64,000 nucleotides of DNA from Pseudomonas sp. URMO17WK12:I11. Its GTDB lineage: Bacteria > Pseudomonadota > Gammaproteobacteria > Pseudomonadales > Pseudomonadaceae. The position numbers were made by a program, and so were the translations under genes. Of the stretch, positions 8,725 to 18,872 are shown piece after piece (positions within the stretch are counted from its first letter, which is position 1; each line of letters starts with the position of its first letter). The DNA lies in NCBI RefSeq assembly GCF_007677725.1, contig NZ_VEDF01000005.1:332589-396588 (forward strand). Direction: 5' to 3'. The notes below the pieces were generated by a model that was given only the letters and a program-made list of their open reading frames with translations, was not told the DNA's origin and did no database searches.

Positions 8725-8940
8725 TCACCAGTAGAGCGACAGCGCCAGGGCGCCGAACAGACAGACGAACAGGCTCAGGCGCAGCAGCGCCGGGTGCCAG
8801 AAAAAGCGGTAGCCATCATGACTGGCAATGAATCGGTCCAGGCCCCAGGCCAGGCCCAGGGCGAACAGGAACATCAGGGTCATGGCGGGCATGTACACGC
8901 CATGAAAGGCGATTTCGCGGGGCATGATTTCACTGAGCAT
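8725..8940 (-). CDS. DUF1656 small membrane protein (AaeX-like)
   Basis: A 71-residue protein with two hydrophobic helices (about 17-37 and 50-70) and the N-terminal MPREIAFHGVYMP signature of DUF1656. Members sit between FUSC pumps and HlyD adaptors, as here. The start at 8940 overlaps the FUSC stop by 11 bp, implying translational coupling; an internal ATG at 8925 is an alternative. Exact role unknown. Confidence 0.88.
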   Translation of the reverse strand: MLSEIMPREIAFHGVYMPAMTLMFLFALGLAWGLDRFIASHDGYRFFWHPALLRLSLFVCLFGALALSLYW

Positions 8941-11107
8941 CGGGCAGTTCTCGGGCCGTGGCCAAGGGCGATTGTGGGTCCAGCAGGGAAGACCGAATGA
9001 AGTGCAGGTAGCTTTGCGCGCGGCGCAGCACCGAGGTGTCGAAGTGGCGGGCGAACGGCTCGTCGGTGGCCTGCACGCGGGCGATGGCGTGGTCCACGGC
9101 GATCAGGGCACGTTCATGGTTGCTAGCACTGGGCTGCAGGAACAAGCGCGCCAGGGCGCGGCCCATCACGCGAATGGCCTGGCGCCAGGGCTGCGACTCG
9201 GCGTAGGCCGGGTGCACCGGCGCGTTGGCCTGTTCCTTGCGCAACTCGATGACCGCATGGCCGATCTCCAGCACCGTGAACATCCAGCCCATCAGTTGGT
9301 GTTGCACCTGTCGATTACCGGCGGCCAGGCCGTAGGCCTGGTGCAGCAGGTCACGGGTGCGGCTTTCGAAGGCCGAGCCGACGCCGCGCAAGCGCCCGCT
9401 GATGGCGAACAGCACCTGCTCGCGCAGCGCTTGCTCCAGCCGGCACCACAGCCAGCGACTGTTGGGCGGCAGGATGATCGCCCCGGCCGCCGCGCAGACG
9501 AACATGCCCACGACCATGCCGATGTAGTCGTTGATGAAGCTGTAGGGGTCATACAGGGTCAGGTTGTTCGGCACCGAACCGATGGCGAAGAACACCAGCA
9601 GGCCGACCCCGTACCCCGCGTAGGCCGGCCGCGAGGAGAGAAAAGCGCCGAGCACGAACACCGGCGCCAGCACCATGCACAACAGCGCGAAGCCGTCGAT
9701 CCAGGGGAACACGAAGAAGGTTTCGAAAAAACCGATGAAGGCGCCGACCGCCGTGCCGCAGGCCATCTGGAACGCCATGCGCTTGGGGTTCGGCGAAGCG
9801 GCCGAGAGGCCCACGGTGACGGTGGCGATCAAGGTCATCATGGCACCGCTGGGCCAATCGTTGAGCAACCAGAAGCTGCCCAGCAGCAGCAATACCGTGG
9901 CGGCGCGAACGCCGGCCGCCGCCGACACCAGCCAGCTGGTCTGCGCGACATAAGGCTCGTCCCACTGCTCACGCTGGTGACGGTGCGCGGCCAGCGAGGC
10001 GTGGGTCTGGGCATAGTCGTGCATCTCGTCGATGAAGCGGTAGAGCAGCTCGAACGCGGTATGAAAATCCAGCAGGTCGGCGTCGCTGGGCGCCGTGGCC
10101 AGGTAGTGGGCGCGCAACCCGCGTACCTGGGCCTGCAAGCCGTCCTTGTAGGCCGCCAGTTCCAGGGTCAGGCGCAGTGCATCGGCGTCGGTCAGCGCCC
10201 GGCCCACATAGGGCTGCAACAGCTCGATCAAGGTCGCCAGACCCGGCTCGATGGCGTCGAGGATTGGCGCAGAGCTGCGCGTGCGCAGGCGCTCGAGCAG
10301 GCGATGCAAGGCGTTGAAGCGCGTGGTGATGGCCATGAATTCGCTGTTCATGCGCACCAGGCGGCCAGAGCGTCGACGCATGTGCGGGTCTTCGAACGCG
10401 GTGACGTTGCGCAGGCTCTCAAGCCCCACGGCCTCGGCGATGAAACGCACGTTGCTGTTCTCGAAGCGCTCGCGCTCGCTGTCACCGCGCAAGGCATCGA
10501 CGACCACTCCGGCGAACACCCCGAAGCGTTGATACAGCGCGTTGCGCATGGCGGCGCTGGCCGACTGCGGCAGGATCGCAGCACTGACGAAGGTCGACAC
10601 CAGGATGCCCAGGGCGATTTCCAGCACGCGCCACACCGCCGCCATGAACGCCTGGTCCGGATGCTGCAGCACCGGCAGCCCGATCATCGCAGCGGTGTAG
10701 CCGGCGAGCACGAAGCCGTAGGCGCGAAAGGTGCGGTAGCGCATGGCGCCGGCCGAGCACAGCCCGACCCACAGCGCCAGGCTCGGCAGAAACAGCTCGC
10801 TGTTCTGCGCAAAGAGGGCGATCAGCACCACCATCATCGCCGAGCCTGCCAGGGTGCCGAGCACCCGGTAGAAACTCTTGGCGAACACATGACCGCTTTG
10901 CGGCTGCATGACGATGAACACGGTGATCATCGCCGTGCGCGGCTGCGGCAGTTCCAGGCGCATGGCCAGCCACAGGGTGATGAACGCCGCTGCCAGAACC
11001 TTGAAGATATACACCCAGGTGACGCCGTCGGTACGCGCCCAGGCAAAGAAGCCGCGGCGCCATTCGAGGCGCTGCAACCAGCGCACGGCCAATGGGATTG
11101 CGCTCAT
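8930..11107 (-). CDS. FUSC-family inner-membrane exporter (AaeB-like)
   Basis: A 725-residue pump with two blocks of about five hydrophobic helices (about residues 30-180 and 390-530), each followed by a soluble helical region, the layout of the FUSC/AaeB family. The first block begins with a segment containing IFKVLAAAFITLWLAMRLELPQ-like residues near 35-57. In E. coli AaeB exports p-hydroxybenzoate and related acids. Its start overlaps the OM lipoprotein stop by 4 bp. The divergent LysR gene at 12813 is the likely regulator. Confidence 0.92.
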   Translation of the reverse strand: MSAIPLAVRWLQRLEWRRGFFAWARTDGVTWVYIFKVLAAAFITLWLAMRLELPQPRTAMITVFIVMQPQSGHVFAKSFYRVLGTLAGSAMMVVLIALFAQNSELFLPSLALWVGLCSAGAMRYRTFRAYGFVLAGYTAAMIGLPVLQHPDQAFMAAVWRVLEIALGILVSTFVSAAILPQSASAAMRNALYQRFGVFAGVVVDALRGDSERERFENSNVRFIAEAVGLESLRNVTAFEDPHMRRRSGRLVRMNSEFMAITTRFNALHRLLERLRTRSSAPILDAIEPGLATLIELLQPYVGRALTDADALRLTLELAAYKDGLQAQVRGLRAHYLATAPSDADLLDFHTAFELLYRFIDEMHDYAQTHASLAAHRHQREQWDEPYVAQTSWLVSAAAGVRAATVLLLLGSFWLLNDWPSGAMMTLIATVTVGLSAASPNPKRMAFQMACGTAVGAFIGFFETFFVFPWIDGFALLCMVLAPVFVLGAFLSSRPAYAGYGVGLLVFFAIGSVPNNLTLYDPYSFINDYIGMVVGMFVCAAAGAIILPPNSRWLWCRLEQALREQVLFAISGRLRGVGSAFESRTRDLLHQAYGLAAGNRQVQHQLMGWMFTVLEIGHAVIELRKEQANAPVHPAYAESQPWRQAIRVMGRALARLFLQPSASNHERALIAVDHAIARVQATDEPFARHFDTSVLRRAQSYLHFIRSSLLDPQSPLATARELPDAQ

Positions 11108-12672
11108 TCGGCGCGGCCTGGGTGCGGATTGAACGTGGCCAGTGTCGCCGGTGTTTGCGGCGCCGCCTGACGCTCGAGCGGCGGGACGTCCGCGCCCGCC
11201 TGCAAGCCGCCGCCGAGGGCGGTGACCAACTCGGCATGGGCACTCAGGCGCGCCGCCTGGACCTGTTGTCGCACCTGGCGCTGGCGCAGCAACAGGGTTT
11301 GCGCGTTGAGCACGTTGAGGTAGTCGGTGAGGCCTCGCTGGAAAGCGACCGTGGCAATGTCATAGGTTTTTTGCGCAGCGGCTACCGACTCGTCGGCGAA
11401 ATGCGCCTGTGCTTGCAGTGACTGGCGGCGGATCAGCTGATCGGAGATGCCCTGCAGCGCTGCGATCACCGTCTGGTTGTAATGGGCCACTGCCACGTCG
11501 TAACCGGCTGAGGCGACGCCCAGTTGTGCACGCAGGCGACCGCCATCGAAAATTGGCAGGCTGATGGCAGGGCCGACGCTGTAATTGAATTTGCGCCCGC
11601 TGAGAAACGCCAACGGGCCACCGCCGGTGGCCATGAAGCCCAGGCCGCCGACCAGGTCGACATTGGGAAAGAAGCCGGCGTGGGCGACATCGATACCGCG
11701 GGCCTGGGCCGCAACCTGCCAACGGCTGGCGACCACATCGGGGCGCTGACCGATCAGCTCTGCCGGCAGGTTCGACGGTAGCGCCAGCGGCGCTGCCAAG
11801 GTCAGGCTCGGCCGCTGCAGCTGGGCGCCCTCCCCTGGCCCCCTGCCAGCCAGGGCTGCCAGCTGATTGCGGGTCAGGGCAATGGCCTCATCGAGGCTGT
11901 CGAGCTGGCGGTGAGTTTCAGGCAGCGTAGCCTCGGCCTGGCTGACCTCGAAATGCGTGCCGATGCCTGCATCCAGACGGCGTCTGGCCAGGGCCAGGAT
12001 CTGCTCCTGCTGATGCAACTGCTGTTCGACGATGTCGCGCTGGGCAAAATGCAGGCTCAGCTGGATGTAGGCGCGCACCACGTTGTTGTGCAATTCGAGC
12101 TGCGCCTGGCGTGCCTCGGCGACGCTCACGTGCGCTTGGTCCAGGGCCTGCTCGCTGGCATTGCGCTCACGCCCCCAGAGGTCCAGCGCATAGCTCAGGC
12201 CAATGCTGGCGTTGTTGTCCCAGGTATTGGCCCCCGACAACGCGCCAGGGCCGTAGAACTGATCCTCCGGCCAGTTGTGGCGCTTGAGGGTGGCCTCACC
12301 GTTGCCTTGCACATGCTCGGCGGACTCGACCACCCCGGCCATGGCCTTGGCCTGGCGCACCCGCGCAGCGGCCATGGCCAAGCTGGGGCTACCGGCCACC
12401 GCCAGCGCGATCCAGCGCTCGAGCTGGGGATCGTGGTAGGCGCGCCACCACTGTTGCTCGGGCCAATGGGCATCGCTGAGCGCCTGAGCGATCGCGGCGT
12501 CAGTGCCCAGGGTGTTGGCTTGCAGGGTTTCGCTGTGCGGGGCGATACCCCAGGTTCCGATACAGCCGCTCAAGGTCAAACTGAAGGCACAGGCACTGAA
12601 CGCTCGAAGCGCTCTGATGATGCGACGCGGCACAGCGGCGATTTCCCGGGGCAAGAGGTGGAGGCCGAGCAA
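11104..12672 (-). CDS. Outer-membrane efflux lipoprotein (NodT type)
   Basis: A 522-residue TolC-like lipoprotein. The signal region ends in the lipobox LSGC near residue 37, and two OEP repeats follow, with the GQRPDVVASRWQVAAQ segment typical of the family. It is the first gene of the FUSC operon and is a paralogue of, not a close copy of, the channel at 2062-3531. The long n-region before the lipobox suggests that translation could begin at a later codon. Confidence 0.9.
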   Translation of the reverse strand: MLGLHLLPREIAAVPRRIIRALRAFSACAFSLTLSGCIGTWGIAPHSETLQANTLGTDAAIAQALSDAHWPEQQWWRAYHDPQLERWIALAVAGSPSLAMAAARVRQAKAMAGVVESAEHVQGNGEATLKRHNWPEDQFYGPGALSGANTWDNNASIGLSYALDLWGRERNASEQALDQAHVSVAEARQAQLELHNNVVRAYIQLSLHFAQRDIVEQQLHQQEQILALARRRLDAGIGTHFEVSQAEATLPETHRQLDSLDEAIALTRNQLAALAGRGPGEGAQLQRPSLTLAAPLALPSNLPAELIGQRPDVVASRWQVAAQARGIDVAHAGFFPNVDLVGGLGFMATGGGPLAFLSGRKFNYSVGPAISLPIFDGGRLRAQLGVASAGYDVAVAHYNQTVIAALQGISDQLIRRQSLQAQAHFADESVAAAQKTYDIATVAFQRGLTDYLNVLNAQTLLLRQRQVRQQVQAARLSAHAELVTALGGGLQAGADVPPLERQAAPQTPATLATFNPHPGRAE

Positions 12673-12812
12673 TTCTAGGGGGCTGCTGCACTGGCGATAA
12701 GCGGGTATTCCTGCGAATCTTTGTTACCGAAACAGCGATAATCCGGCTTTGGTCGAACGCACTTTTGCGTTGCTTCGTGACACAATTTTGTCCTCTACCT
12801 TGAGAGTGACCC

Positions 12813-13757
12813 ATGGACACCCTGCAAAACATGCGTGCTTTCAGTTGCGTCGCGCAACTGGGCAGTTTCACCGCTGCCGCGGTGCAGCTGGACACCACCA
12901 CCGCGAACGTCTCGCGGGCGGTCTCCAACCTGGAAGCGCATCTGCAAACCCGCCTGCTCAACCGCACCACCCGCCGTATCGCCTTGACCGAGGCGGGCAA
13001 ACGCTACCTGATGCGGTGCGAGCAGATTCTCACCTATGTCGAAGAAGCCGAAGCCGAGGCCAGCGATGCCCACGCGCGCCCGGCCGGGCAGTTGAAGGTG
13101 CACTCGATGACCGGGGTGGGCCAGCATTTCGTGGTGGACGCCATCGCCCGCTACCGTGAATCGCACCCGGACGTGACCTTCGACCTGACCATGGCCAACC
13201 GCGTGCCGGACCTGCTCGATGAGGGGTACGACGTGTCGATCGTGCTGGCCACCGAGCTGCCGGATTCGGGCTTCGTTTCGCAGCGCCTGGGCATCACCTA
13301 CAGCATTGTCTGTGCCTCGCCCGACTATGTGGCGAGGCACGGTTTCGCGCACAAGCCGGTGGACTTGCTCAAGCATGCGTGTCTACGCATGGTGAGCCCG
13401 GTGATTCCGTTGGAAAAGTGGCTGTTCGACGGCCCGGAAGGCCAGGAGTTGGTGAACATCAGCAGTTCGCCGTTTCAGGTGAACTCGGCCGATGCCATGA
13501 AGACGGCGATCCGCAGCGGCATGGGCCTGGGCGTGCTGCCGATCTATTCGGTGATCGATGGCTTGCGCGACGGCAGCCTGGTCAGAGTACTGCCTGAGTA
13601 CCGGCTGCAGGAGTTGAACCTGTACGCGATCTACCCTTCGCGCCAGTACCTGGATGCCAAGATCAAGACCTGGGTGGAGTACCTGCGCAACTCCCTGCCG
13701 GAAATCCTCGCCGCCCACGAAGCCGACCTGAAAACCCACGAACTCCTCGGGCACTGA
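12813..13757 (+). CDS. LysR-family regulator of the FUSC operon
   Basis: A 314-residue LysR protein, with the helix-turn-helix at residues 1-60 (GSFTAAAVQLDTTTANVSRA) and an effector domain. Divergent from the OM-lipoprotein/FUSC operon with 140 bp between the starts, the classic arrangement for AaeR-like control by aromatic acids. I saw no clean palindrome in the gap. Effector and targets are inferred from position. Confidence 0.9.
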   Translation: MDTLQNMRAFSCVAQLGSFTAAAVQLDTTTANVSRAVSNLEAHLQTRLLNRTTRRIALTEAGKRYLMRCEQILTYVEEAEAEASDAHARPAGQLKVHSMTGVGQHFVVDAIARYRESHPDVTFDLTMANRVPDLLDEGYDVSIVLATELPDSGFVSQRLGITYSIVCASPDYVARHGFAHKPVDLLKHACLRMVSPVIPLEKWLFDGPEGQELVNISSSPFQVNSADAMKTAIRSGMGLGVLPIYSVIDGLRDGSLVRVLPEYRLQELNLYAIYPSRQYLDAKIKTWVEYLRNSLPEILAAHEADLKTHELLGH

Positions 13758-13761
13758 ACAG

Positions 13762-14071
13762 CGCATCGCGAGCTGTGCTCGCTCCTACGTGTGCTTCGGT
13801 TCGATATCGCGTAGGAGCGAGCGCAGCTCGCGATACTGGGCAGCGGTAGCGCCTATGAGATCGCGCGCCGCCGACGCGGCGTATCGCGAGCTGTGCTCGC
13901 TCCTACGTGTGCTTCGGCTCGATATCGCGTAGGAGCGAGCGCAGCTCGCGATACTGAGCAGCGGCAGCGCCTATGAGATCGCGCGCCGCCGACGCGGCGT
14001 ATCGCGAGCTGTGCTCGCTCCTACGTGTGTTCGGCTCGATATCGCGTAGGAGCGAGCGCAGCTCGCGATGC
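13762..14071. repeat. Three tandem REPINs, period 117-118 bp
   Basis: Inverted REP arms at 13762-13789, 13881-13907 and 13999-14025 (reading ...GCTCGCTCCTACG) are each followed by a forward arm at 13810, 13928 and 14045 (CGTAGGAGCGAGCGCAGCTC). The loops and spacers are nearly identical, so the whole unit has been duplicated. The array fills the space between the LysR and hydroxyacid dehydrogenase genes. Between 14072 and 14198 there is another fragment of REP-like sequence and a short GCTTGTAGCTT repeat. Confidence 0.88.
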
Positions 14072-14198
14072 GCCGCGCGGGCGGCGTTCGATCGCACCGG
14101 CAACGAAGCTCTCAAGGCAAGCAACTGGCCTCAACGCCCGCCGGCTTTTTCTTACCGCTAGAAACTTGTAGCTTGTAGCTTTGAAAAGGAGTTGGTTG

Positions 14199-15173
14199 AT
14201 GAAGAAGACCGTTCTGGCGTTCAGCCGTATCAGCCCCGCCATGGCTGAGCGTTTGCAGCAAGATTTTCATGTGATCGTGCCCAACGCCAAGCAGGGCGAC
14301 ATTGGCGCGCAGTTCAACGAAGCGCTGCCTGAGGCGCATGGTCTGATTGGCGCCGGACGCAAGCTGGGCCGGGCGCAGCTGGAAGGGGCCGGCAAGCTTG
14401 AAGTGGTGTCCAGCGTATCCGTGGGCTACGACAACTACGACCTCGATTACTTCAACGAACGCGGCATCGCCCTGACCAACACCCCCGACGTACTGACCGA
14501 AAGCACCGCCGACCTTGGCTTCTCGTTGATCATGGGCTGCGCCCGGCGCACCGCCGAGCTCGACGCCTGGACCAAGGCCGGTAACTGGCAGGCAACCGTC
14601 GCGCCTTCGCACTTCGGCAGCGACGTGCATGGCAAGACCCTGGGCATCGTCGGCCTGGGCAACATCGGCGCCGCCGTGGCGCGCCGTGGGCGCTTCGGCT
14701 TCAACATGGCGATCCTGTACAGCGGCAACAGCCGCAAGGCCGCACTGGAACAGGAACTTGGCGCGCAGTACCGCAGCCTCGAGCAGTTGCTGGCCGAATC
14801 CGACTTCGTTTGCCTGGTGGTGCCGCTGTCCGATGCCACGCGCAAGCTGATCGGCGCCCGTGAACTGAAGCTGATGAAACCCAGTGCGTTTCTGATCAAC
14901 ATCTCCCGCGGCCCGGTGGTGGACGAGGCGGCGCTGATCGAGGCGCTGCAGGCTGGCACCCTTCGCGGCGCAGGGCTCGACGTGTACGAGAAAGAGCCGC
15001 TGAGCGCATCCGCGCTGTTCCAGCTGCCCAACGCCCTGACCTTGCCGCACATCGGATCGGCGACTGCTGAAACCCGCGAAGCCATGGCCGACCGGGCGAT
15101 GACCAACTTGCGCGCAGCCCTGCTCGGCGAGCGGCCACAGGACCTGGTCAACCCGCAGGTGTGGAAAGGCTGA
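14199..15173 (+). CDS. ghrB: 2-hydroxyacid dehydrogenase (glyoxylate/2-ketogluconate reductase)
   Basis: A 324-residue D-isomer 2-hydroxyacid dehydrogenase. It has the Rossmann GLGNIG motif (near residue 152), the SVGYDNYDLD segment, the catalytic Arg in NISRGPVVDE, the Glu in DVYEKEPL, and the His in LPHIGSAT. GhrB-type enzymes reduce glyoxylate, hydroxypyruvate or 2-ketogluconate with NADPH in the cytoplasm. AAAGGAG lies before the ATG. It stands alone after the REPIN array; the convergent neighbour is a glycosyltransferase. The precise substrate is not proven; the symbol is by family. Confidence 0.85.
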   Translation: MKKTVLAFSRISPAMAERLQQDFHVIVPNAKQGDIGAQFNEALPEAHGLIGAGRKLGRAQLEGAGKLEVVSSVSVGYDNYDLDYFNERGIALTNTPDVLTESTADLGFSLIMGCARRTAELDAWTKAGNWQATVAPSHFGSDVHGKTLGIVGLGNIGAAVARRGRFGFNMAILYSGNSRKAALEQELGAQYRSLEQLLAESDFVCLVVPLSDATRKLIGARELKLMKPSAFLINISRGPVVDEAALIEALQAGTLRGAGLDVYEKEPLSASALFQLPNALTLPHIGSATAETREAMADRAMTNLRAALLGERPQDLVNPQVWKG

Positions 15174-15210
15174 GCAGCGTCAGTCGCACGCGGTTGGCAC
15201 GCTTCGCCTG

Positions 15211-16149
15211 TCAGCGAGCCTGCCGCCGCCTGCCGATGACCCTGCGCACCACATAGCGAGGTCGGTGCTTGGTTTCCTGGTAAATGCGCCCGATGTACTC
15301 GCCCAGGATGCCGATACCGATCAACTGCACCCCACCGAGAAACAGCACCGCAGTCATCAATGACGGATACCCAGGCACGTCGCTGCCGTACAGCACCTTG
15401 TCGACCAGCATGTAGACGGCGAAGGCGAAAGCGAACAACGACACACAGCCGCCGACATAGCTCCACAGGCGCAGCGGTACGGTGCTGAACGAGGTGATGC
15501 CGTCCAGCGCCAGGTTCCACAGACGCCAGAAACTGAACTTGCTGTGTCCGGCGGTACGATCGGGGCGGTCATATTCGACGATCGCCGTGCGAAAGCCGAC
15601 CCACGACAACACCCCTTTCATGAACAGTTGCTGCTCGGGCAACTGGCGGATGGCGGCCACCACCTTACGGTCCAGCAGGCGGAAATCGCCGACGTTTTCC
15701 TCGATCCGGGTCGAGGCGATGCGGTTGTGCAAGCGGTAATAGAAGCGCGCGCTCCAACGCTTGAACGGCGTATCGGCAGCGCGGGTCCGGCGTTTGGCCA
15801 GGACCACGTCGGCGCCCTGCTGCCACAGCTCGATCATCTGCGCGATCAAGCCGATGGGGTCTTGCAAGTCGACGTCGATCGGCACCACGGCATCGCCATC
15901 GGCGTGTTCCAGGCCTGCGAACAATGCTGACTCCTTGCCGAAGTTGCGTGAGAAATCGACCACCGTGACCCATTCGTCCACCGCCGCCAATTCGGCGCAG
16001 ATTTCTTCGCTGGCATCCGTGCTGCCGTCATTGACGAACAGGATCTCCACATTGATGCCGCGCAAGCTCGGCTCGTTGCGCACCGCGTCGTAGAAGGGCC
16101 GCAGGGTATCCTGCTCGTTGTAGATCGGCACGACCAAGGTGATGTTCAT
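15211..16149 (-). CDS. gtrB: GtrB-like polyprenyl-phosphate glycosyltransferase
   Basis: A 312-residue family 2 glycosyltransferase with N-terminal [12 protein letters not shown], a metal-binding PIDVDLQDP (D-x-D) near residue 95, and two C-terminal membrane helices (about 232-255 and 266-290) ending in an RRR-rich tail. GtrB/DPM1-like enzymes load glucose from UDP-glucose onto undecaprenyl phosphate on the cytoplasmic face. It lies 31 bp after the GtrII-like gene and is surely co-transcribed. ArnC-like use of another sugar is the alternative. Confidence 0.88.
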   Translation of the reverse strand: MNITLVVPIYNEQDTLRPFYDAVRNEPSLRGINVEILFVNDGSTDASEEICAELAAVDEWVTVVDFSRNFGKESALFAGLEHADGDAVVPIDVDLQDPIGLIAQMIELWQQGADVVLAKRRTRAADTPFKRWSARFYYRLHNRIASTRIEENVGDFRLLDRKVVAAIRQLPEQQLFMKGVLSWVGFRTAIVEYDRPDRTAGHSKFSFWRLWNLALDGITSFSTVPLRLWSYVGGCVSLFAFAFAVYMLVDKVLYGSDVPGYPSLMTAVLFLGGVQLIGIGILGEYIGRIYQETKHRPRYVVRRVIGRRRQAR

Positions 16150-16180
16150 GGCGTCTCCAGGATGAAACCAAGCGGCGCGC

Positions 16181-17701
16181 TCACCATCGGTAAGCCTCCG
16201 GCGCCTTCGGCGCTTTCATGAGCACGTAGACCGTGCCACCGACCTTGTGGATGGCGTAATACATGTCGTCTACCAAAGGCGCAGGGCTTTGCGCCAAGAC
16301 CTGTTCGCGATCCAGCGCAGGGTGCGAGCCGAAGTTGCTGACGCCGAAGCGAGGCATCATTTCCGGAAGCAGCAGAAAGTTGACGTTAAGCACATACCGC
16401 AGCGCAGGCATGGCCTCGAACGAGCCATGAGCCCCGGCGAGCCATTGGCCGCTGCTGCCGCTATCGAGCATGAACAGCCGTTGTGCATCGTACAGCGCGG
16501 GTTGACTCTGAATGCGCTGGGCCAGCGCCATGCCTACCGTCTGCTGCAGGGTCTTTTGCACCACCAGCACGCGACCATAGGCGTATGAAAACGACAGCAT
16601 GAACAGCAGCGGCACGGCCAACAGCCAAGCCAGACGAGCTTGCAGACTCGTCAGCAGCCGATGGGCAAGCAGCATCAACGTCACCATCAACACGCCAAAG
16701 CCCTGCAGCGAGCGAGCACCGTCGTCGAAACTGGCGAACAGCAGCATCATGCCGTGAACCAGCAGCACGATGGGTGCGAGCGGCAGCAGCAAGAAGGCGG
16801 CGAGCAGCGCACGCTCAACCATCGAGCGGCGTTGCTTCGATACTTCGCGCACTGCCGCCATGAGGGCAATCAACGCCAGCAGCAGCAGGCCGATGAACAG
16901 CCATGCAGGACCGGGTGTAAGCAATGACAGCACATGATCGGCGATGATGCTCAATCGCTGGCGCATTGCCGGCAACCAAGCGCCATCCACTGGCAACAGC
17001 GCCGTGCGCGGCACATCGATCAACTGAAACGCCGTCAGGTAGTACAGCCCGCAGCCACCCAGCAGCTGACCAAGCCGGCCAAGCGCATGCCGGCAGACCT
17101 GGCGCAGGCTTGCCTGCCCAAGCACCTGGCGCATCACCTCGACACAGCACAGACCGGCGAACACATTGACACTCACCTGATAGAAGCTGGCCGCGACGGC
17201 TACCAGCAAAGCGCCGGCAAGGCATTTCCAGACAGGCTCGAGCGTGAGCGTGATGGCCCAGATGCACGCCGCCAATGCCAACGCCATGCCCGCACCGTCA
17301 TATTGGTAGGACAGCCCCTGGAGGAAGAAGGGGTTGAACCAGAGGGGCAATACCACCAGCACGCTGGAGGCGGTCGGCACCGAATGGTAATGCCTGGCCA
17401 AGCTGGCCAAGGCCATTGCGCAGACGCCGGCACCCAGCAGCAGTGGCAATGGAAAGAGGTTGGGCGCTGCACCGGAAACACTCAGCAATTGGTACAGCCA
17501 TGCGAGCAGAAAACGCCCGTGCCCAGTCCAGGATTCGCGGCCACCATCTCCCAGCCCGGCGCTCTGAGAGCGCCAGATGTCATCGATATAGGGATAGTCG
17601 GCGATGATCAGCGGCAAGACATGCAGCGCCACTGCCAACGCGCAGAGCCCTCTGACCTGCACGGGTGACAACGGCGTGCTCAATGACGGTACTGTCCCCA
17701 T
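16181..17701 (-). CDS. GtrII-like membrane glucosyltransferase
   Basis: A 506-residue polytopic protein with about ten hydrophobic helices. The first periplasmic loop begins [16 protein letters not shown] and contains further acidic residues, the pattern of the Glucos_trans_II family that transfers a sugar from undecaprenyl phosphate to O-antigen in the periplasm. Partner of the adjacent GtrB-like enzyme. The usual third member, the small flippase GtrA, is not found on either side. The exact O-antigen modification cannot be predicted. Confidence 0.82.
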   Translation of the reverse strand: MGTVPSLSTPLSPVQVRGLCALAVALHVLPLIIADYPYIDDIWRSQSAGLGDGGRESWTGHGRFLLAWLYQLLSVSGAAPNLFPLPLLLGAGVCAMALASLARHYHSVPTASSVLVVLPLWFNPFFLQGLSYQYDGAGMALALAACIWAITLTLEPVWKCLAGALLVAVAASFYQVSVNVFAGLCCVEVMRQVLGQASLRQVCRHALGRLGQLLGGCGLYYLTAFQLIDVPRTALLPVDGAWLPAMRQRLSIIADHVLSLLTPGPAWLFIGLLLLALIALMAAVREVSKQRRSMVERALLAAFLLLPLAPIVLLVHGMMLLFASFDDGARSLQGFGVLMVTLMLLAHRLLTSLQARLAWLLAVPLLFMLSFSYAYGRVLVVQKTLQQTVGMALAQRIQSQPALYDAQRLFMLDSGSSGQWLAGAHGSFEAMPALRYVLNVNFLLLPEMMPRFGVSNFGSHPALDREQVLAQSPAPLVDDMYYAIHKVGGTVYVLMKAPKAPEAYRW

Positions 17702-17771
17702 TTACCCATCCGATCAACAGAGGTTCAGGGCTCAGTCTAGACAGCCTGCCGCTGGCCGCTCCTGTCATTTT

Positions 17772-18689
17772 TCACAGTTGTCGTGGCTGCGGCGCGCATG
17801 CTAATGGCACTTCGGGCCGAGCCCGGGGCTTGCGAAACACCAGTACATTCCCTGCCATCACCGCCACCAGCCCAAGCAGCGCCGGGGCCGTCCATTGGTA
17901 GCCCTCGGCGTAGGCCGAGACGTTCAGCGCCACCAACGGAAACAGTACCGTGCAATAGGCAGCACGTTCCGGCCCCATGCGGCCGACCAACGTCAGGTAC
18001 GCGGTGAAGCCGATCACCGACCCCGGAATGACCAGGTAGAGCAGCGAACCGATGTAGCGGCCGTTCCATTCCAGGGTGAACGGGATGCCGCTGAGCAGGC
18101 AGTACAGCGCCAACATCGCAGCGCCGTAGGCCATGCCCCAGGCGTTGGTGGTCATGGGCTTGAGCCCGGCTTTCTGCTGCATGCTCGACAGCATGTTGCC
18201 CGCCGAAAAGCACAGCGTACCCAGCAACGCCAGGCCCAGCCCGTACAGGGTTTCAGGGCTGGCGCTGTGGTGCGCGAGCTCCGGCCAGAACAGCAGCCCC
18301 AGGCCGATCAGACCCAATGCGCCGCCGCCCAGCACATTGCCGGCGATCTTCTGGCCAAAGAACACCCGCGCATTCAGGGCATTCCACAAGGTGGCCGTGG
18401 AGAACACCACGGCGATCAGGCCACTGGCGATCCACTGGCTGGCGGAGAGAAAGCACATGAAATTGATGCAGAACAGGCACGCGCCCTGCGCCAGGCAGAT
18501 CAGATGCCCGCGCCTGCCCATCGGCTGCAGGCGACGGCTGAGCAGGAGGATGGCGAACAGGATCAGGCCCGCCAGCGCAAAGCGATAGACGATCGATACC
18601 GGGATGGCGACCACCCCCAGTTGCAATTTCAGGGCGATCCAGGTGGTGCCCCAGATCAACACGGTGAGCAGATACAAAGACAGGTTCAT
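17772..18689 (-). CDS. DMT-family (EamA) transporter
   Basis: A 305-residue protein with ten predicted helices in two EamA repeats. The first helix contains VLIWGTTWIALKLQL, typical of the YdcZ/RhtA-like drug/metabolite exporters. I start it at the ATG at 18689, where the first membrane helix begins; a longer frame upstream overlaps the promoter of the divergent AraC gene. Probably exports an amino acid or small metabolite under control of that regulator. Confidence 0.87.
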   Translation of the reverse strand: MNLSLYLLTVLIWGTTWIALKLQLGVVAIPVSIVYRFALAGLILFAILLLSRRLQPMGRRGHLICLAQGACLFCINFMCFLSASQWIASGLIAVVFSTATLWNALNARVFFGQKIAGNVLGGGALGLIGLGLLFWPELAHHSASPETLYGLGLALLGTLCFSAGNMLSSMQQKAGLKPMTTNAWGMAYGAAMLALYCLLSGIPFTLEWNGRYIGSLLYLVIPGSVIGFTAYLTLVGRMGPERAAYCTVLFPLVALNVSAYAEGYQWTAPALLGLVAVMAGNVLVFRKPRARPEVPLACAPQPRQL

Positions 18690-18872
18690 GGCGATTCCTT
18701 GAGCCTTTACTGAAGGGCCCCCCAAGCATGCGCGGCCAAGCCACAAGCCAGCGGGGGCTTTCAGTGTTCTGCCAACGCCACTGACGCGGCTTGCACAAAC
18801 TTGCGCATTTGCCGGCAGACAGGCTGCCAGCGACGCGCAGGCGCAGTAGGATGAGCGGCAGAGGAAACGCCC

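Noticed and set aside
8924..11170. A 748-codon open frame on the + strand
   Set aside because: Antisense shadow of the FUSC gene; the encoded protein is a low-complexity His/Gln/Arg sequence without a fold.
13762..14071. A possible CRISPR array
   Set aside because: Repeats are palindromic REP arms, the spacers are nearly identical, the period is 117-118 bp, and there are no cas genes.
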